From: Linnemannia schmuckeri
Taxonomy: Eukaryota > Mortierellomycota > Mortierellomycetes > Mortierellales > Mortierellaceae
NCBI GenBank assembly: GCA_029449235.1
Contig: JANATG010000017.1
Location: forward strand, 760,001-824,000
Length of the DNA: 64,000 bases
Direction of reading: 5' to 3'
This document shows, in pieces, positions 1 through 10,928 of this stretch (position 1 is the stretch's first letter; each line of letters begins with the position of its first letter). The position numbers and the translations under genes were made by a program. The notes under the pieces are model-generated. The model saw only the letters and a list, made by a program, of their open reading frames with translations, did not search any database and had not been told where the DNA came from.

Positions 1-52
1 AAAATAGGCCACCTTCTCACTAACTTTGCTATTTTTGAACGTCATGTAATAG

Positions 53-3000
53 CAACCACGGAGTGCACCAGCGCCGCGTCCATTGCCAATGGTACCAGAA
101 CTAACCTTCGACAGCCTGCAGAGCAGTATACCCATGTCGTCGGCTGCTCTCAACATAATCTCCGACGTCTCATCGGCAGTCTCGTCTGTTATTCCAACAA
201 CGAACGGTGTGATGGTGTCCTTTCCGGACGGCATGATGACATCCAGCCCAATCGACGACGATGGCCTCTTGGACAATATGGACCTCGACCTATCAAGTTT
301 TGGCAACATGGCGTCACCATCCACAGCCATTTTACCCTCAGGAGGAGCAGATCGACTTATTGCCATGTCCCCGTCATCTGCTGTCATTTCACCCTCAAAT
401 GACCAATCTCTTGCTCCACAAGCTGGTCAGGATGTCAGGATGCAGACGCCAAAATTACAAGCGGTGGAAAAGGAATCCAACCAACTCGACAGTCAGCATC
501 ATCATCAACCACCACCGCCACCAACATCGTTGCAATTATCATTACCAGATACAGCCGTCGTCAAGAGATCATCTATTCTGGTCACTCATCTGAATTCGCC
601 TGTCCAGAGCTTTATACCCTCATCGTTCTCTCCACTCAAAATCGTCGGAGATGACCTTGTCGACGAGTCGAAATACAAGATCGGTGGTCGATTTGCTTAC
701 CGCCGACTCTACAAGCGCAGGAAATCATCTATACCAGACCCGCTCAATATCTACCGTCGAGAGTCCAAGATGCTGCCCTTTTACCAGCCCGGGAAGGACC
801 AAGAGTGGATCATGCCCCCTCGGAGGGAGAAGCAACGACAGAAGGCAAAGTCTCAGCCTTTTATGAATGGGATCCTTTGGAACGGATTCAAGCCCGGAGG
901 CTCGATCAACATCGTTCAGATAGGCTCGCAGTCAGCTCAACAAAAATCTACGATGACCAGACCTGGATCGCTCATCAGGTCTGCTTCAACTCCTGCCACT
1001 GCTTGGGGCCTCTCATCATATCCTCTTCACTCCAGCCTCAAGCGTAAGAAAGAAGACGAGAGTACGAGTGGAGACAGCGACAGCGACTCTAGCTCGAGCT
1101 CATCCACAGACGACAGCGACGATGACAGCTCGATCGCCTCTAACGCATTTCGACCCCAGTTCGGTCGACTTTTGTACAGAAGGGACGTCGCCGAGAGGGT
1201 TGGAAGCGACGGGCAGGAAAACGCGTGGACTTTGCGCGGGATCAACTCGGCGAGATTTGTCGCCACCATTCTCGACCAAGCCATGTATACATCCGCTGGA
1301 AATGTACTCCTGAACCTTGACTCTGCTTCAGCACCTCAGTCAACGACGGCCGCAAGGAGTATGGGATGGCACTCGGCAGATGCCTATCACTCCGAGATTG
1401 AGTTCGACACGCCTTTTACACCGGTCATCTTTTCGGCAGCACCCCCCGCCCTCGTGGAGGAGCTCCCAGCGATCCATGAGTCGTTAGCCTCGGAGTTCTT
1501 TTTGGAGGCAGTCAAAACGTTGTGCGAGCAGGCTGTTCTGGGCGCCTATCCTTTTGCTGGGTCGAATGAGGTGACTGGGACAAGTGGCGAAATAACAGAA
1601 GGCGAGAGTTTCCATGTCATGTTGGCACGCCGAAAGATCTTGGCCCAACAGTTGAACGAAGGTATGATTATGTTGAGTGCTGCAGTATTGAACATGTTAT
1701 TTAATCTTTTGTATTTTTTTGCGTAAACTAATTGAAATTTTATTTTACATTCCTAATTATAGGTGTTGCCACGGTCCCAGCGCTCGGAGACGAATCCTTC
1801 CGGAATGTAATGGAAATCAAAACGGTCATCTTTGATCTCCTAGGTCACCTGCGCGGGAACCCATCCGACGACACGGTGGCCTTGCCTGTACCCTCAGAGG
1901 CGGCTCAGGAAATGGGCATGGGCATCACAACTCTTCATGGACATCATCACCACTCCAGCCAGAGCAATATCGTTCCTCCTGTTATCATGAAGGGACCTCT
2001 GACCCTCCTCCAATACTTTACACTGGGAGAGGTTCAGCAGATGCCGTCCAAGTACGGCAAATACCAAGTCAAAAAGAAGAAGACGGCCGAACCAGCCCTC
2101 ATGCAGCTTCTTTCACCCGACATTGTCGTCGGACACAACGATGACTGGCTCGAGGCCTCACCGATGATTTTGAGGTTTTGGGAGAAACTGAGTCTGGGAC
2201 CCTACTCGAGCAGGAAGAATATTTCCTACTTTGTCGTCTATCCGGAGAGCGCCGATATGGAGAACAATGTGTCTCGATTCTGGAGGGAGCTGAGCGTTTT
2301 GTTTGAGACTTCCCTCCTCGGAAAGCACCAGCCCGGGATACTACCGGACTACAAGCCCGGTCTGGTCCCGATCCCCCTCCTTCCAGCGTTGGCTGGTGAA
2401 TCGATGGAGGCGAGACAGGTCCGAAGCTATATTGATGGTTGCCAGAAACTGGGATTACTCTTAGGCGCAGACTGTAAGGACAAAGATGTTCACACAGTCA
2501 TTTACATGGTGAACCCGTTCACTCACGGTGCGGGTTACTTTGACCTATGCCGGTGCTTCTCCATCATGAAGACGCAGTTCAGGACGGCGATGGGCTCCAT
2601 GTTGACGCCAATAGAGCAGCCGCGCGAGAACCTGGTCCTGCAGTTGGTTCCGATCCAGCATGTGATCAACCCATCGACTTTTGGAGGTTATTTGCTCTTT
2701 GGTCTCAAAGACATTGCATTTTCAGTCTACGCTAAGTGCAAGGTCTTTTTGGAGCGTGCCACCTTCTCCCGTGATTCCCTGGCTCAGATCAACACCTACG
2801 CTCCGCTGTTTGCCCTAGCCAAGACGACCCCGCCCACTATTCATTTTGACGTGCACCAAAAACCCAACTCGATGCCGAAGCCACTAGCGACGCTTCATGT
2901 GGGCTACGGATTCAGTCTGGATGGTCGATGGCTGATTTGTGTCTGGACAGACCACCGTGGCGAGTTGCTTGAGCAATTGGTCTTGGATATGACCGACAAT

Positions 3001-4854
3001 ACCAGCAGGATGCTTATGTCTGGAAAACCTTCCAGTGCCAACGGAGATCACAGCAGTAGCAGTAGCAACAGCAGGTGCCCTCCGCTTTTAACTGGTATCA
3101 AGGAGATCTGGAACCGGACGCTAGTCTACCAGAAGCGAGGATCGTTCACCTGGAAAACTGTCATCAGCAAACTCGGGCTGATGACACGGACAGAGCTACA
3201 AGAATGGACTCGATTAACGGCCGGTACGAACTATACTGCGGTAGTGGCAGTCAATATTGATTCTGCTTTGCGGATGTATCCTCATAATCGCGGGGCCGAG
3301 TACCTTTCGTCAGGCATGACTCCAAACACCAGCGGCGTCAACACTCCTACCAACCTAGGGCTCGTTCAGACAGCGGGATTAGGCGTCGGGACACCACTTG
3401 TCGGGTCGAATTCAATAATCCCCAGCATTACTAACTCGTCAACAGCAACTTCGACACCAGATATGGCAACCGCGCCAGCGACGCCATTGAACTATGGAAA
3501 CTCTGGAAACAATGCGACCGCTGGGTTAGGCATTGCCGGAACAGCAGCAGGAGGAGGAGGGCCATCGGGAGGAGGTGGTGGAATGGCTGGGATTGGCGGT
3601 GTTTCAGGGAACGAGATTTTGGAGAACAGTGCCGGACAAGTGTATGCGATGATCTTGAATCATCGTATTCCCCTGATTGTATCGCAGCAGGAATCTGGAC
3701 TCTCGAGGACTGGTCGCAATGGCAGACGAGGAGGAGGAGGAGAAGGAGAAGGAGGGTCGCGACTTGGAAACCAAACGGATGTGAGTGAGACAAAGCCGAT
3801 TGCTGGACCGAAGGAGGAGCCGGAGGAGGGCGAGTACGACAGCAAGGATATTCAACTGGAGGACAGCGTCATGAATACACCATTGACAGACCTAGATCAG
3901 GATCTTGATACGGAGCCAAAGGTCAAGCAGGAGGAAACGTCTAGTCAGCATGTGCTGCTCAAGGCTGAAAGTATTGACGGGAAGAAGGAGTCGTCGTCTG
4001 AACAGTCAGATTCACCATTGCCTTTGCTCACAGGAGGAAACGATGTGATTGTGCCTCTCTCGAGCGGATATCTGATCCAGGTGCCGATCCAATCCAACTC
4101 GGTGATGAGGGAGAAACACGCTCTGGAGGCACTTGGTGTCGAGGTTCATCTGCTCCACCTTCAGCGCATTCCGACTCCGACTTCGTCATCGACTCTTAAA
4201 CCCGCACCGGCAACGCCTCCACTTCCGCGGCGACCGATGACAGGCAAGGAGCACCTTGCGGCGTACAGACCATCAACTAAGCCGATGTTGCACTTCCAAC
4301 CGGTACGCTCTACGGCCTACCATCTGAGCCGCATTCCTGCATTACGCCCTATTGCGTCCAAGTATTTGCCGTATCGACCCAGCAGCTTTTCAGCCTCGCA
4401 ATTTCGCGCTCGACCTCCACCCTCAGCGGCTTCGCCTACTTCTTCAACAAGCGGCAAGAACTCGTTGAGCCAGAGCCCAGGAGGGTCAATTGGGAAGGGT
4501 GTATCGGCACCAGACACAAGAGGGTCAGGATCAGGGTCTAGTGGAAGTGGAGCTGGAAGCGGAGGATCATCATCAGCGACCGGTGAGAAGGGCAGTGGTG
4601 GAGGCGGCAAGGGAGGAGAGAAGGGCAGTGGTGGAGGCGGCAAGGGAGGAGAGAAGGGCGGCGATAAGGGAGGGTCGACAGCTGCAAGCACGGCGATCAA
4701 GGGCACGGTGGCAGCCAGCTCGACGCGCGAGATCCTGAAGCAGTTTCATGCCCTGTCGTATCTGTCGCAGTCACCAGTCCAGACCAATTGTCTGCCAAAC
4801 CATCTGGTCTTGGTTGAGAGGCTGTCGCGGGTGTTGCTTCTTGTGCGCGAATAG
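53..4854 (+). CDS. MED13: Mediator complex subunit 13 (C-terminal part; 5' end outside window)
   Basis: MED13 is the large subunit that links the CDK8 kinase module to core Mediator in the nucleus. The left edge holds an intron end (branch-like CTAAC near 20, acceptor AG 51-52), so the first exon seen starts at 53 and its initiator lies upstream. An intron at 1662-1762 (GTATGA...TATAG, phase 1) joins two long frames; 1566 residues are in the window. Family-typical stretches are HNDDWLEASP (around 2130-2165), the TELQEWTRLTAGTNYT block (around 3190-3235) and the final QFHALSYL...NHLVLVERLSRVLLLV segment just before the stop, which corresponds to the PIWI-like C-terminal region. Serine runs (around 1070-1130), acidic patches (3800-4000) and a Gly/Ser/Lys-rich repeat (4500-4680) are low-complexity linkers. 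Identification rests on recognised motifs. Confidence 0.88.
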
Positions 4855-5208
4855 ACAGTGTAAAAGGGCAGACAGGATGCCAGCAGTAGGTATCGACAAC
4901 AAACAACAAAAAACTAAGTCATTATCATCACCATGTACATTAAAAAAGTAAAGAATATCTTGATCACAAATTGACGGCTGCATGTTTTTTAGAGTATTTT
5001 TTATTCTTTGTCTTTTTTGTTGATCTTTGATCCCGATTCAAGGCCGCCTGCATGTTGATGGTTTTCCTCCTGCGTTGGTGTAAAAAGAGTCGAAAAAGGT
5101 CCCAAAAAAAGGTCTGACCATGAAAAGCAAAGAAGCAGAGACTGTCAAAAAAGGAGGGTGATGGGTGGGTGGGGTCGAGAAAGAAAAAAAAAGGTTGAAG
5201 AAAACTCT
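4855..5208. other. Convergent 3' intergenic region between MED13 and eL43
   Basis: This 354-bp stretch separates two convergent genes and should hold both 3' untranslated regions. It is AT-rich with A and T runs. I see no coding signal in it. Confidence 0.6.
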
Positions 5209-5793
5209 TTAAACCTCCATGATCTCGCGGAGACGACGAGTGGTGGAGCGGACGGTGGCGGCAGCGGTGGTCGACAAGGTCCAGGCACCTCCGGCCATGG
5301 TCTTCTTGCATCCGCGGCACTTCCAGATACCAACGGACTGGCGCTTGACGGCATCCTGTTTTATTTTTTGTTTCCATTTGCAAAAGAGAAGTTGTAGGGA
5401 TTTTATTAGTTGTCGTTCTTTGCAGTTTTGTTACAGCACGTTCGATTTCCATCATTGACAAACATTAAAAAGAAAAAGGAGGAACTTACACGACCGCAGA
5501 AAGTGCAAGTGTACTTGCTGTGCTGGGTGATTTCCATCTTCTTGACCTGCTTACGGAGCGAGGCACCATAACGGATACCGTATTTACCAACAACTCCGAC
5601 CTTCTTAGTGCGCTTAGCCTATAAACAAGTTTTCGAATAAAAAAGAGTATCCTTGGTTAGGCGCTTATTCCTTCTGGTTACGCGTTGTATGTGGAGCGAG
5701 AGTGTTGCGCTTATTTGATGTAGTCCTGCTGTGCTCAATCCCTATTGTGTCTTCTCTTCTGTCCATTACCGCTACTCTATTTTGTTCAACCAT
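5209..5793 (-). CDS. RPL43: 60S ribosomal protein eL43 (L37a/L43)
   Basis: A cytosolic large-subunit ribosomal protein of the zinc-ribbon type. Coding exons on the minus strand are 5490-5618 and 5209-5355, separated by an intron with a GTAAGT donor and CAG acceptor. Together they give AKRTKKVGVVGKYG through to REIMEV; with the initiator Met the length is 92 residues, the family norm. The zinc-binding cysteines are C39, C42, C57 and C60 (CTFC and CRGC). An acceptor (TATAG) lies exactly before the Ala-2 codon, so the first coding exon should be the ATG alone, a common layout in ribosomal protein genes. The only upstream ATG followed directly by GT is at 5791-5793, but its donor (GTTGAA) is weak, so this exon is provisional. 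The two main exons are certain. Confidence 0.9.
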
Positions 5794-6860
5794 TGTTCCT
5801 TGAAGCAACAACGCCTCCCCGTTGATAGACTGAGCAATTGACTGTCCCCGTTTCTAATACCACAAGCGTAGTGTTGGCAGAATCCAGGAATACAAAATGC
5901 TCCAGCTCTCTTCCACAACAAAGTCGCACGAAAGTCTCTGTCCGTTTTCCTGGATACAACAAAAAAAAGGCGAGGACTCCTCTCAACTGGCTCCAACTCT
6001 TTTTTTGACAATAGTTCTGATGTTGATGCTGATGTTGAGTTCTGACTATGTTGGGTTTGCCTGGCCGCCTTTGTTGCTTTCGGATGCTTTTTTGATGCAC
6101 GTTTTGTATAGAGCGTGTTGACGAAGGGCAGTTGGCGTTGGAGAGATGTGTAAAGGAAGCTGTTGAGGAGAGTGCTGTTTCTGGTCTGGGGTATAGCTGT
6201 TGTTGAGTCTGTTGCAACAGTTAGTGCCTCGAGTTGCTGTGGTAGGTTGATGAGCCTTTGCGCCAGGCTGAAGCGCTCCTCTGCGCTGTCCCGCTATCCT
6301 CCTGATGCCACTGCCGCCAGCAAAGTAAACCGACACCTTTTCCCTCCGACTCCTTGCGGCCTGCCTGCTAGCGCCACCTGCCTGCCTTCCTCCCGGACGC
6401 TTCCCCATGCCCCCTCAGCTAGTACATCCTACGACGAAAGGAGATGTTCTCCTTCTTTCATCGTCCTCCTGAAGAGGCGAGATTTTTTGAGCAGAATCCC
6501 GTTTGTTACATTGGCGATATGGATGATGATGTGTTTGTTGTATTCGTGATGGCGCCGGTTGTCGATGGATGGTTTGCCCCATGGTTCACCATGGATGGAT
6601 GTGTGTATTGTGTATCTCAAGGTGAATGGATGCAGTCTGGTTCCCCACTGTGACTTGCCATCTTGAATTGGAGATAGAAATGAAAGGGGGACTCAAATCA
6701 ACAGTGGAGAAGGCCAGTTTTATCAAAGGCTAGAAGGCCCTTAGATTGCACGTGACTAACTTTAGATCACTGAAAAAAAAAAACGCGTTTGCTGACTTTG
6801 ATCGACTGACTGACTATGTGTAGACATGTAGGAGAGAAGAGAAAGAAGAGGAGGCGCGTA
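5794..6860. other. Upstream region of eL43 and downstream region of the paralogue at 6861
   Basis: About 1 kb without a convincing gene. Several frames stay open for 60-140 codons but none shows a known motif or a consistent splice pattern. It should contain the eL43 promoter and the 3' region of the gene ending at 6861. Confidence 0.5.
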
Positions 6861-7817
6861 TTATGGCCAGCAACGGCCGACACGACGGAAGACCCAAAAG
6901 TCTGAATTCTTGCTCTCCTTGTTCATATTGATAGACGCGTATAGCTTGAAGCCCTGACTCCGGACATAGGCAAGGATATGTGAGAGCAGCAATGCTACTG
7001 CGACCGAGTCTCGTTCAGAAGGCGTCCATGGGTTGCCCTTTAGTACAAACTCGTGTGCCACTCCTACTATCTGTTCCTTTTTCAATCTATTTGTGTTTTA
7101 AAGGAAAAGACAATACAGGAGAAAATTTTAGGAGGAGAAAGCAACTAAAGCTGATAATCCAAATTGGTGACAAAACAGAACTGTTTATCATTATAGCTGA
7201 GGAACAAGAAAGCAAACAATACTGGTTCGTGCCATTCGTGAATCGATGGGAGCAATTGAGTAGAGTATTTATGTTTACCCGAGCTTCCACCCGGCGAGGA
7301 TGGCTTGACGAATAGCAGGGATATGGGCAACAGCGGCCGAGGTAATGACGCGAAGAGAATCCGAGGCCTGGAAACTCATGCCAAACATGTCGGCCTCGTT
7401 GGGATAGACAGCGCCTAGTCTTGTGTCGATCCGTTGGAAAAATATGGTCTCGCTAGCAGTCTCAGATCCTCGCTTAGACATATCGATAGCCTGGAGGATA
7501 TTCCAGCCATTAACGGCCATGGTGCGGATAATAGAGACGAGAGTTAATCGACCACGGTCCGCCTCTGGGAGAGAGTTGTTGTTCCAGGGGTCACCATTGA
7601 TCTTGAGCTCGTAAAAGGTTTTGTTGTTTTCGTTTGAGAAGTGCACGGCGCCGTAACCCATGGATTGTTCGATTGAAGATTTGACAGCGGGGACGATATT
7701 GTGTGGCATGGCGAAGAGGCGGACGAGGTCGTTGTCTTTGAGGGATATGCAGCAGACTTGACCCGCCTGTGAGGAGGGGCGGTTGAGGTGTGGCATTGGG
7801 AGTAGTAGGGTTGTCAT
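6861..7817 (-). CDS. Two-repeat EF-x-L-x-G-x-PW family protein (paralogue 1), unknown function
   Basis: Exons 7279-7817 and 6861-7086 are joined by a phase-2 intron (7087-7278; donor GTAAAC, acceptor AATAG) to give 254 residues. The protein is two copies of a domain of about 105 residues. Copy A begins VCCISLKDNDLVRLF (about residue 21), carries YELKINGDPW and ends near ETIFFQRI. Copy B begins MFGMSFQASDSLRVI, carries HEFVLKGNPW and ends DFWVFRRVGRCWP. No signal peptide, membrane segment or catalytic motif is visible. It shares domain layout and intron position with the genes at 8599, 36876 and 38466 and is divergent from the first of these. I do not recognise a characterised family. The gene model is secure because the same splice rule works in all four paralogues. 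Confidence 0.85.
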
Positions 7818-8598
7818 TTATATTCTGTGCTGTGAGTGTGAGTTGAATGAGTCGAATGACCAAACGAGGGAAGTGAATGGAATGAACGAATGAATGAATA
7901 AAAGAAAGAAAAGGGGCAGAGAAGAGTATGAAGGTCCACCTCTTCTGTGTATGTCGGTTGCAGCATAGCCCAGTGCGAAGGGAAGTGAGCGTTCGTCCCC
8001 TACAGTACATGTACATGTATGTCGTCGGCCAATGGGCCCATATGCATTTTTCTTTTTTCTTTTCGGTTGCAATAATAAATTTAAACATCGATCGACTTTG
8101 ACCTTGTGTCTCTCTGTATTGCTCTGAGTCTCTCTGCGTCTAATGGAGTACAAACAAACAGCACAAAGAGAAGACGAAGAAGAAAAAAGAGATGCTCGTG
8201 CTCTCACTCACTCGCCGTCAATCAGCCCTTTGTTATTTATTTGTTTTCTATCCCCCCCCACCTCTCACTCCCTCGCCCCACTCTTCGCTTTCTTCTTCGC
8301 CACCTTCTCCCTTCCAACAGCCCTTTCTTCTCTCTCCCACTCCCCCACTCTCCCTCCTTCCCAGGCGCACGTTCAATAGCGTAAAAAAAAAGAAAGTCAA
8401 TCAAGGATTCTCTTTTATGAAAACCTTCTTTCTTCTTACTCCTCTCCTCTCTCTCGCCTCTCTTCTTCCCTTTTTTGTCCTTTCGCGTCCAACTCTCTTT
8501 CTCCTTCTCATTCAGTCATCCCCAATCCTCTCTCCCTCTCATACTCATTCATCTTCTCGTTCAACTCACCACACTAAAAAAACAGTAAACCCGGTGGT
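7818..8598. promoter_or_regulatory. Shared divergent upstream region of paralogues 1 and 2
   Basis: Two members of the same family start on opposite strands from this 781-bp interval, so it presumably contains both promoters. The side next to paralogue 2 (8230-8580) is a long C/T-rich tract with many CTCTC and CCCT runs, ending in an A-rich stretch just before the ATG. A palindromic TACATGTACATGTA lies around 8005-8018. No TATA box could be assigned with confidence. Confidence 0.45.
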
Positions 8599-10565
8599 AT
8601 GAATAATCAAAAACACCCGGGGCCTGTTCGCGCACCCCAGACTCACTTCCAGGGTGCTGCTCTTGACCACTCCACTCTCGGCGCTCCTCAGTCCTACCCA
8701 CCTCCTGGACACCCCACCGCAGGAGCACCCCAGGCATACAATCCTACTGCCAGAGCGCCGCAACTCTACCCAACTCCTTCCTCTGGCACCCAGGCAAATT
8801 CCGGTGCCTCGCCACAAGAGTATCATCCTCCTGGCAAGAGCAATGCAGTTGGAACGGGCGCTCCTCAATCCTATCCTTCCCCTCCTCCTTCTTCTCTCAG
8901 TTCCCCACAGGACTACACTCCGCCACCAATTGCCATTTCTGATGTCTACAAGACACTCCCTCCTCCCCCGCCTCCAAAGAAAACCTCGTTCCCTTCTTCT
9001 TCCTCCTCCTCTTATTCTCCCAGTGTATCCAACAGCAACCAGCAACACACACCTACGATTTACAACTTGCCCGTCGTCAACACTCCTCTCAGCCCTCCCT
9101 CTCACCACATTGGATACGCTGCACAATCGACTACTCATCCATCTCCTGGTGCTTCGCATACAACCACTACTGCGAACAGTACACCTCAAGCGCACCATCA
9201 AACTCCAGTTCAACAACACACCCCAGTTCAGCAACAGCAACACACCCCAGTTCAGCAACAGCAACACACCCCAGTTCAGCAACAGCAACACACCCCAGTT
9301 CAGCAACAGCAACACACCCCAGTTCAGCAACAACAACAACATGTTCCAACTCACCAACAACACATCCATCATACACCGGTTCAACAGCATTGCCAACAAC
9401 AGCCTATAAAATTATACACAGCAAATGCAAATCCAATTGCCCCGCCAGTTAGACAGTCTACCATTTACAACCCACAACCACACCCTTCAATACCCCAAAG
9501 TCATCAACCTCCTGTCCACACCAATATCCATCCTCCCCCTCTCCAGACATCCTATACCCCTACTACACCATACGGAGTAGCGCCCCATCCGGTACCAATT
9601 ACGCCGGCTCAGCACTACGCGCAACGTCCACCTCCACAGCCAGCAGTTGCTCAGCCCATGTTCTACCCCATCCAACAAAAACCGGCTGCGGCCCCGCCCT
9701 CTTTTCATCCTCCTCCTCTTGCCCGAGTGTGCTGTATCACCTTCAACGAACACAACAAGATCCGCCTGATCGGCGCCAACTCAGAAACGGTCCCCTCGCT
9801 GCGCCATGCCATTGCCAACTGTGGCGCCGGTCTCGAGGAAGACGCCCCGATCAGAGGTGATGGCCACGAGTTCCGCCTGTCTACTCGACCCTGGCACACA
9901 AAGGAGAAAGAGTCGATTCTCTCTCGATTGCTCCTGTTGGCTATCCTAAAGGCAATGGCCCTTTGCCGCTGGAATGTTGTTCAGGCGGTCAGGATTTCCA
10001 AGATAGACAGCGACAGGGACTTTTTAATGTTCGAGTCAATCGATCCGGGACTGGGTGCTGTCGAGATTGCCGAGGTGGACATGTTTGTGATGACGCTGAT
10101 GGGTAAGGACAAGATACGCATCATTGGAGCTGGCCCCTCGACGACTGCTGCTGTTGGTGCCATCAAACAGGCCGTCCTCACTCAGTGGAAGCACCCGTAC
10201 GTAATACTTATTTTGCAATTTTCTCTGCTATGCTGCTATTCTGAATTATGTAATGTGTGCTCAAAATATGTATTGAAATGCGTCTTTTTAATTCACTCTC
10301 TCCTTTTTTTGCTTCCATAAAATGTGAGAGTAGGATCAAGAAGGACGTGGTTCAAGAATCATATCACGAGTTTCAGTTGGAAGGAAACCCCTGGGCGCCA
10401 CACAAGGCTGAGGAGGCGGCGGCCAAGATCTGCATGGCCCAGCTGCTGGCCAATGTCAGTTCACTTGGATACAAGCTGTATGTCTCTTTGGATGTTCATA
10501 AGAGCAGTAAAGACTCTGAGAGCGAGTGTTTGGTTTTTCGACGCGTTGGACGCGTCTGGCGATGA
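8599..10565 (+). CDS. Two-repeat EF-x-L-x-G-x-PW family protein with long Pro/Gln-rich N-terminus (paralogue 2)
   Basis: Exons 8599-10196 and 10334-10565, with a phase-2 intron (GTACGT...AGTAG), give 609 residues. Residues 1-370 are low complexity: APQ-x-Y-type repeats at the start (APQSYPPP, APQAYNPT, APQLYPTP), then poly-Pro, poly-Ser and a Gln-rich block holding five copies of HTPVQQQQ. The C-terminal 235 residues hold the duplicated domain: copy A starts VCCITFNEHNKIRLI and carries HEFRLSTRPW; copy B starts MFVMTLMGKDKIRII and carries HEFQLEGNPW. The end (VFRRVGRVWR) is close to that of paralogue 1. The Pro/Gln-rich N-terminus is absent from the other three and may be a disordered or interaction region; that is inference. 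The ATG follows a C/T-rich leader. Confidence 0.85.
9217..9336 (+). repeat. 24-bp tandem repeat, five units, inside paralogue 2
   Basis: Five consecutive 24-bp units starting CACACCCCAGTTCAGCAACA encode HTPVQQQQ each. The first four units look identical; the last has one change (CAACAACAA in place of CAACAGCAA). Because the unit is a multiple of three, copy-number change would keep the frame. Confidence 0.9.
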
Positions 10566-10928
10566 TATGAATAAAAATGTGGAATTTTATTCATCTCTTC
10601 AATTTTTCATTAGTAAGTGGATGTTCTGTTAAGATGACTAAACTCTCCCTCGTTTGTTCAGTTTGTTTGCGTCAACTTTGCTTTCTCCAACGGGTGTCAG
10701 TCAGTTCAATGGGCATGTGTGTCGGGCCTTAGTTCTTGGATTGTAAAAGAAAGGAGGATTCGTTCGGTTGAATTTCCTTCTACTTTCCTGCAGCGATGAA
10801 AGAGAGATCAAAAGTCACACAACAAAAAAAAAAAAAAATGCGCTGATTCAGCCAACAAACAAGAAGACGGACGTTTCATGCCTCTCTATCTGATTCACTC
10901 TTTCAAACATACACACATTCACTCACTC
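10566..10928. other. Intergenic region upstream of ataxin-10
   Basis: 363 bp holding the 3' region of paralogue 2 and the probable promoter of the next gene. There is an A run around 10825-10838. An in-frame ATG at 10878 could extend the next protein by 17 residues, but 10929 fits better. Confidence 0.4.

Noticed and set aside
4317..4909. Several open frames opposite and overlapping the MED13 C-terminus
   Set aside because: Proline-rich shadows of Gly/Ser-rich coding sequence on the other strand.
10257..10632. Separate small genes at the 3' end of paralogue 2
   Set aside because: These frames read through the intron at 10197-10333; the spliced model agrees with three paralogues.
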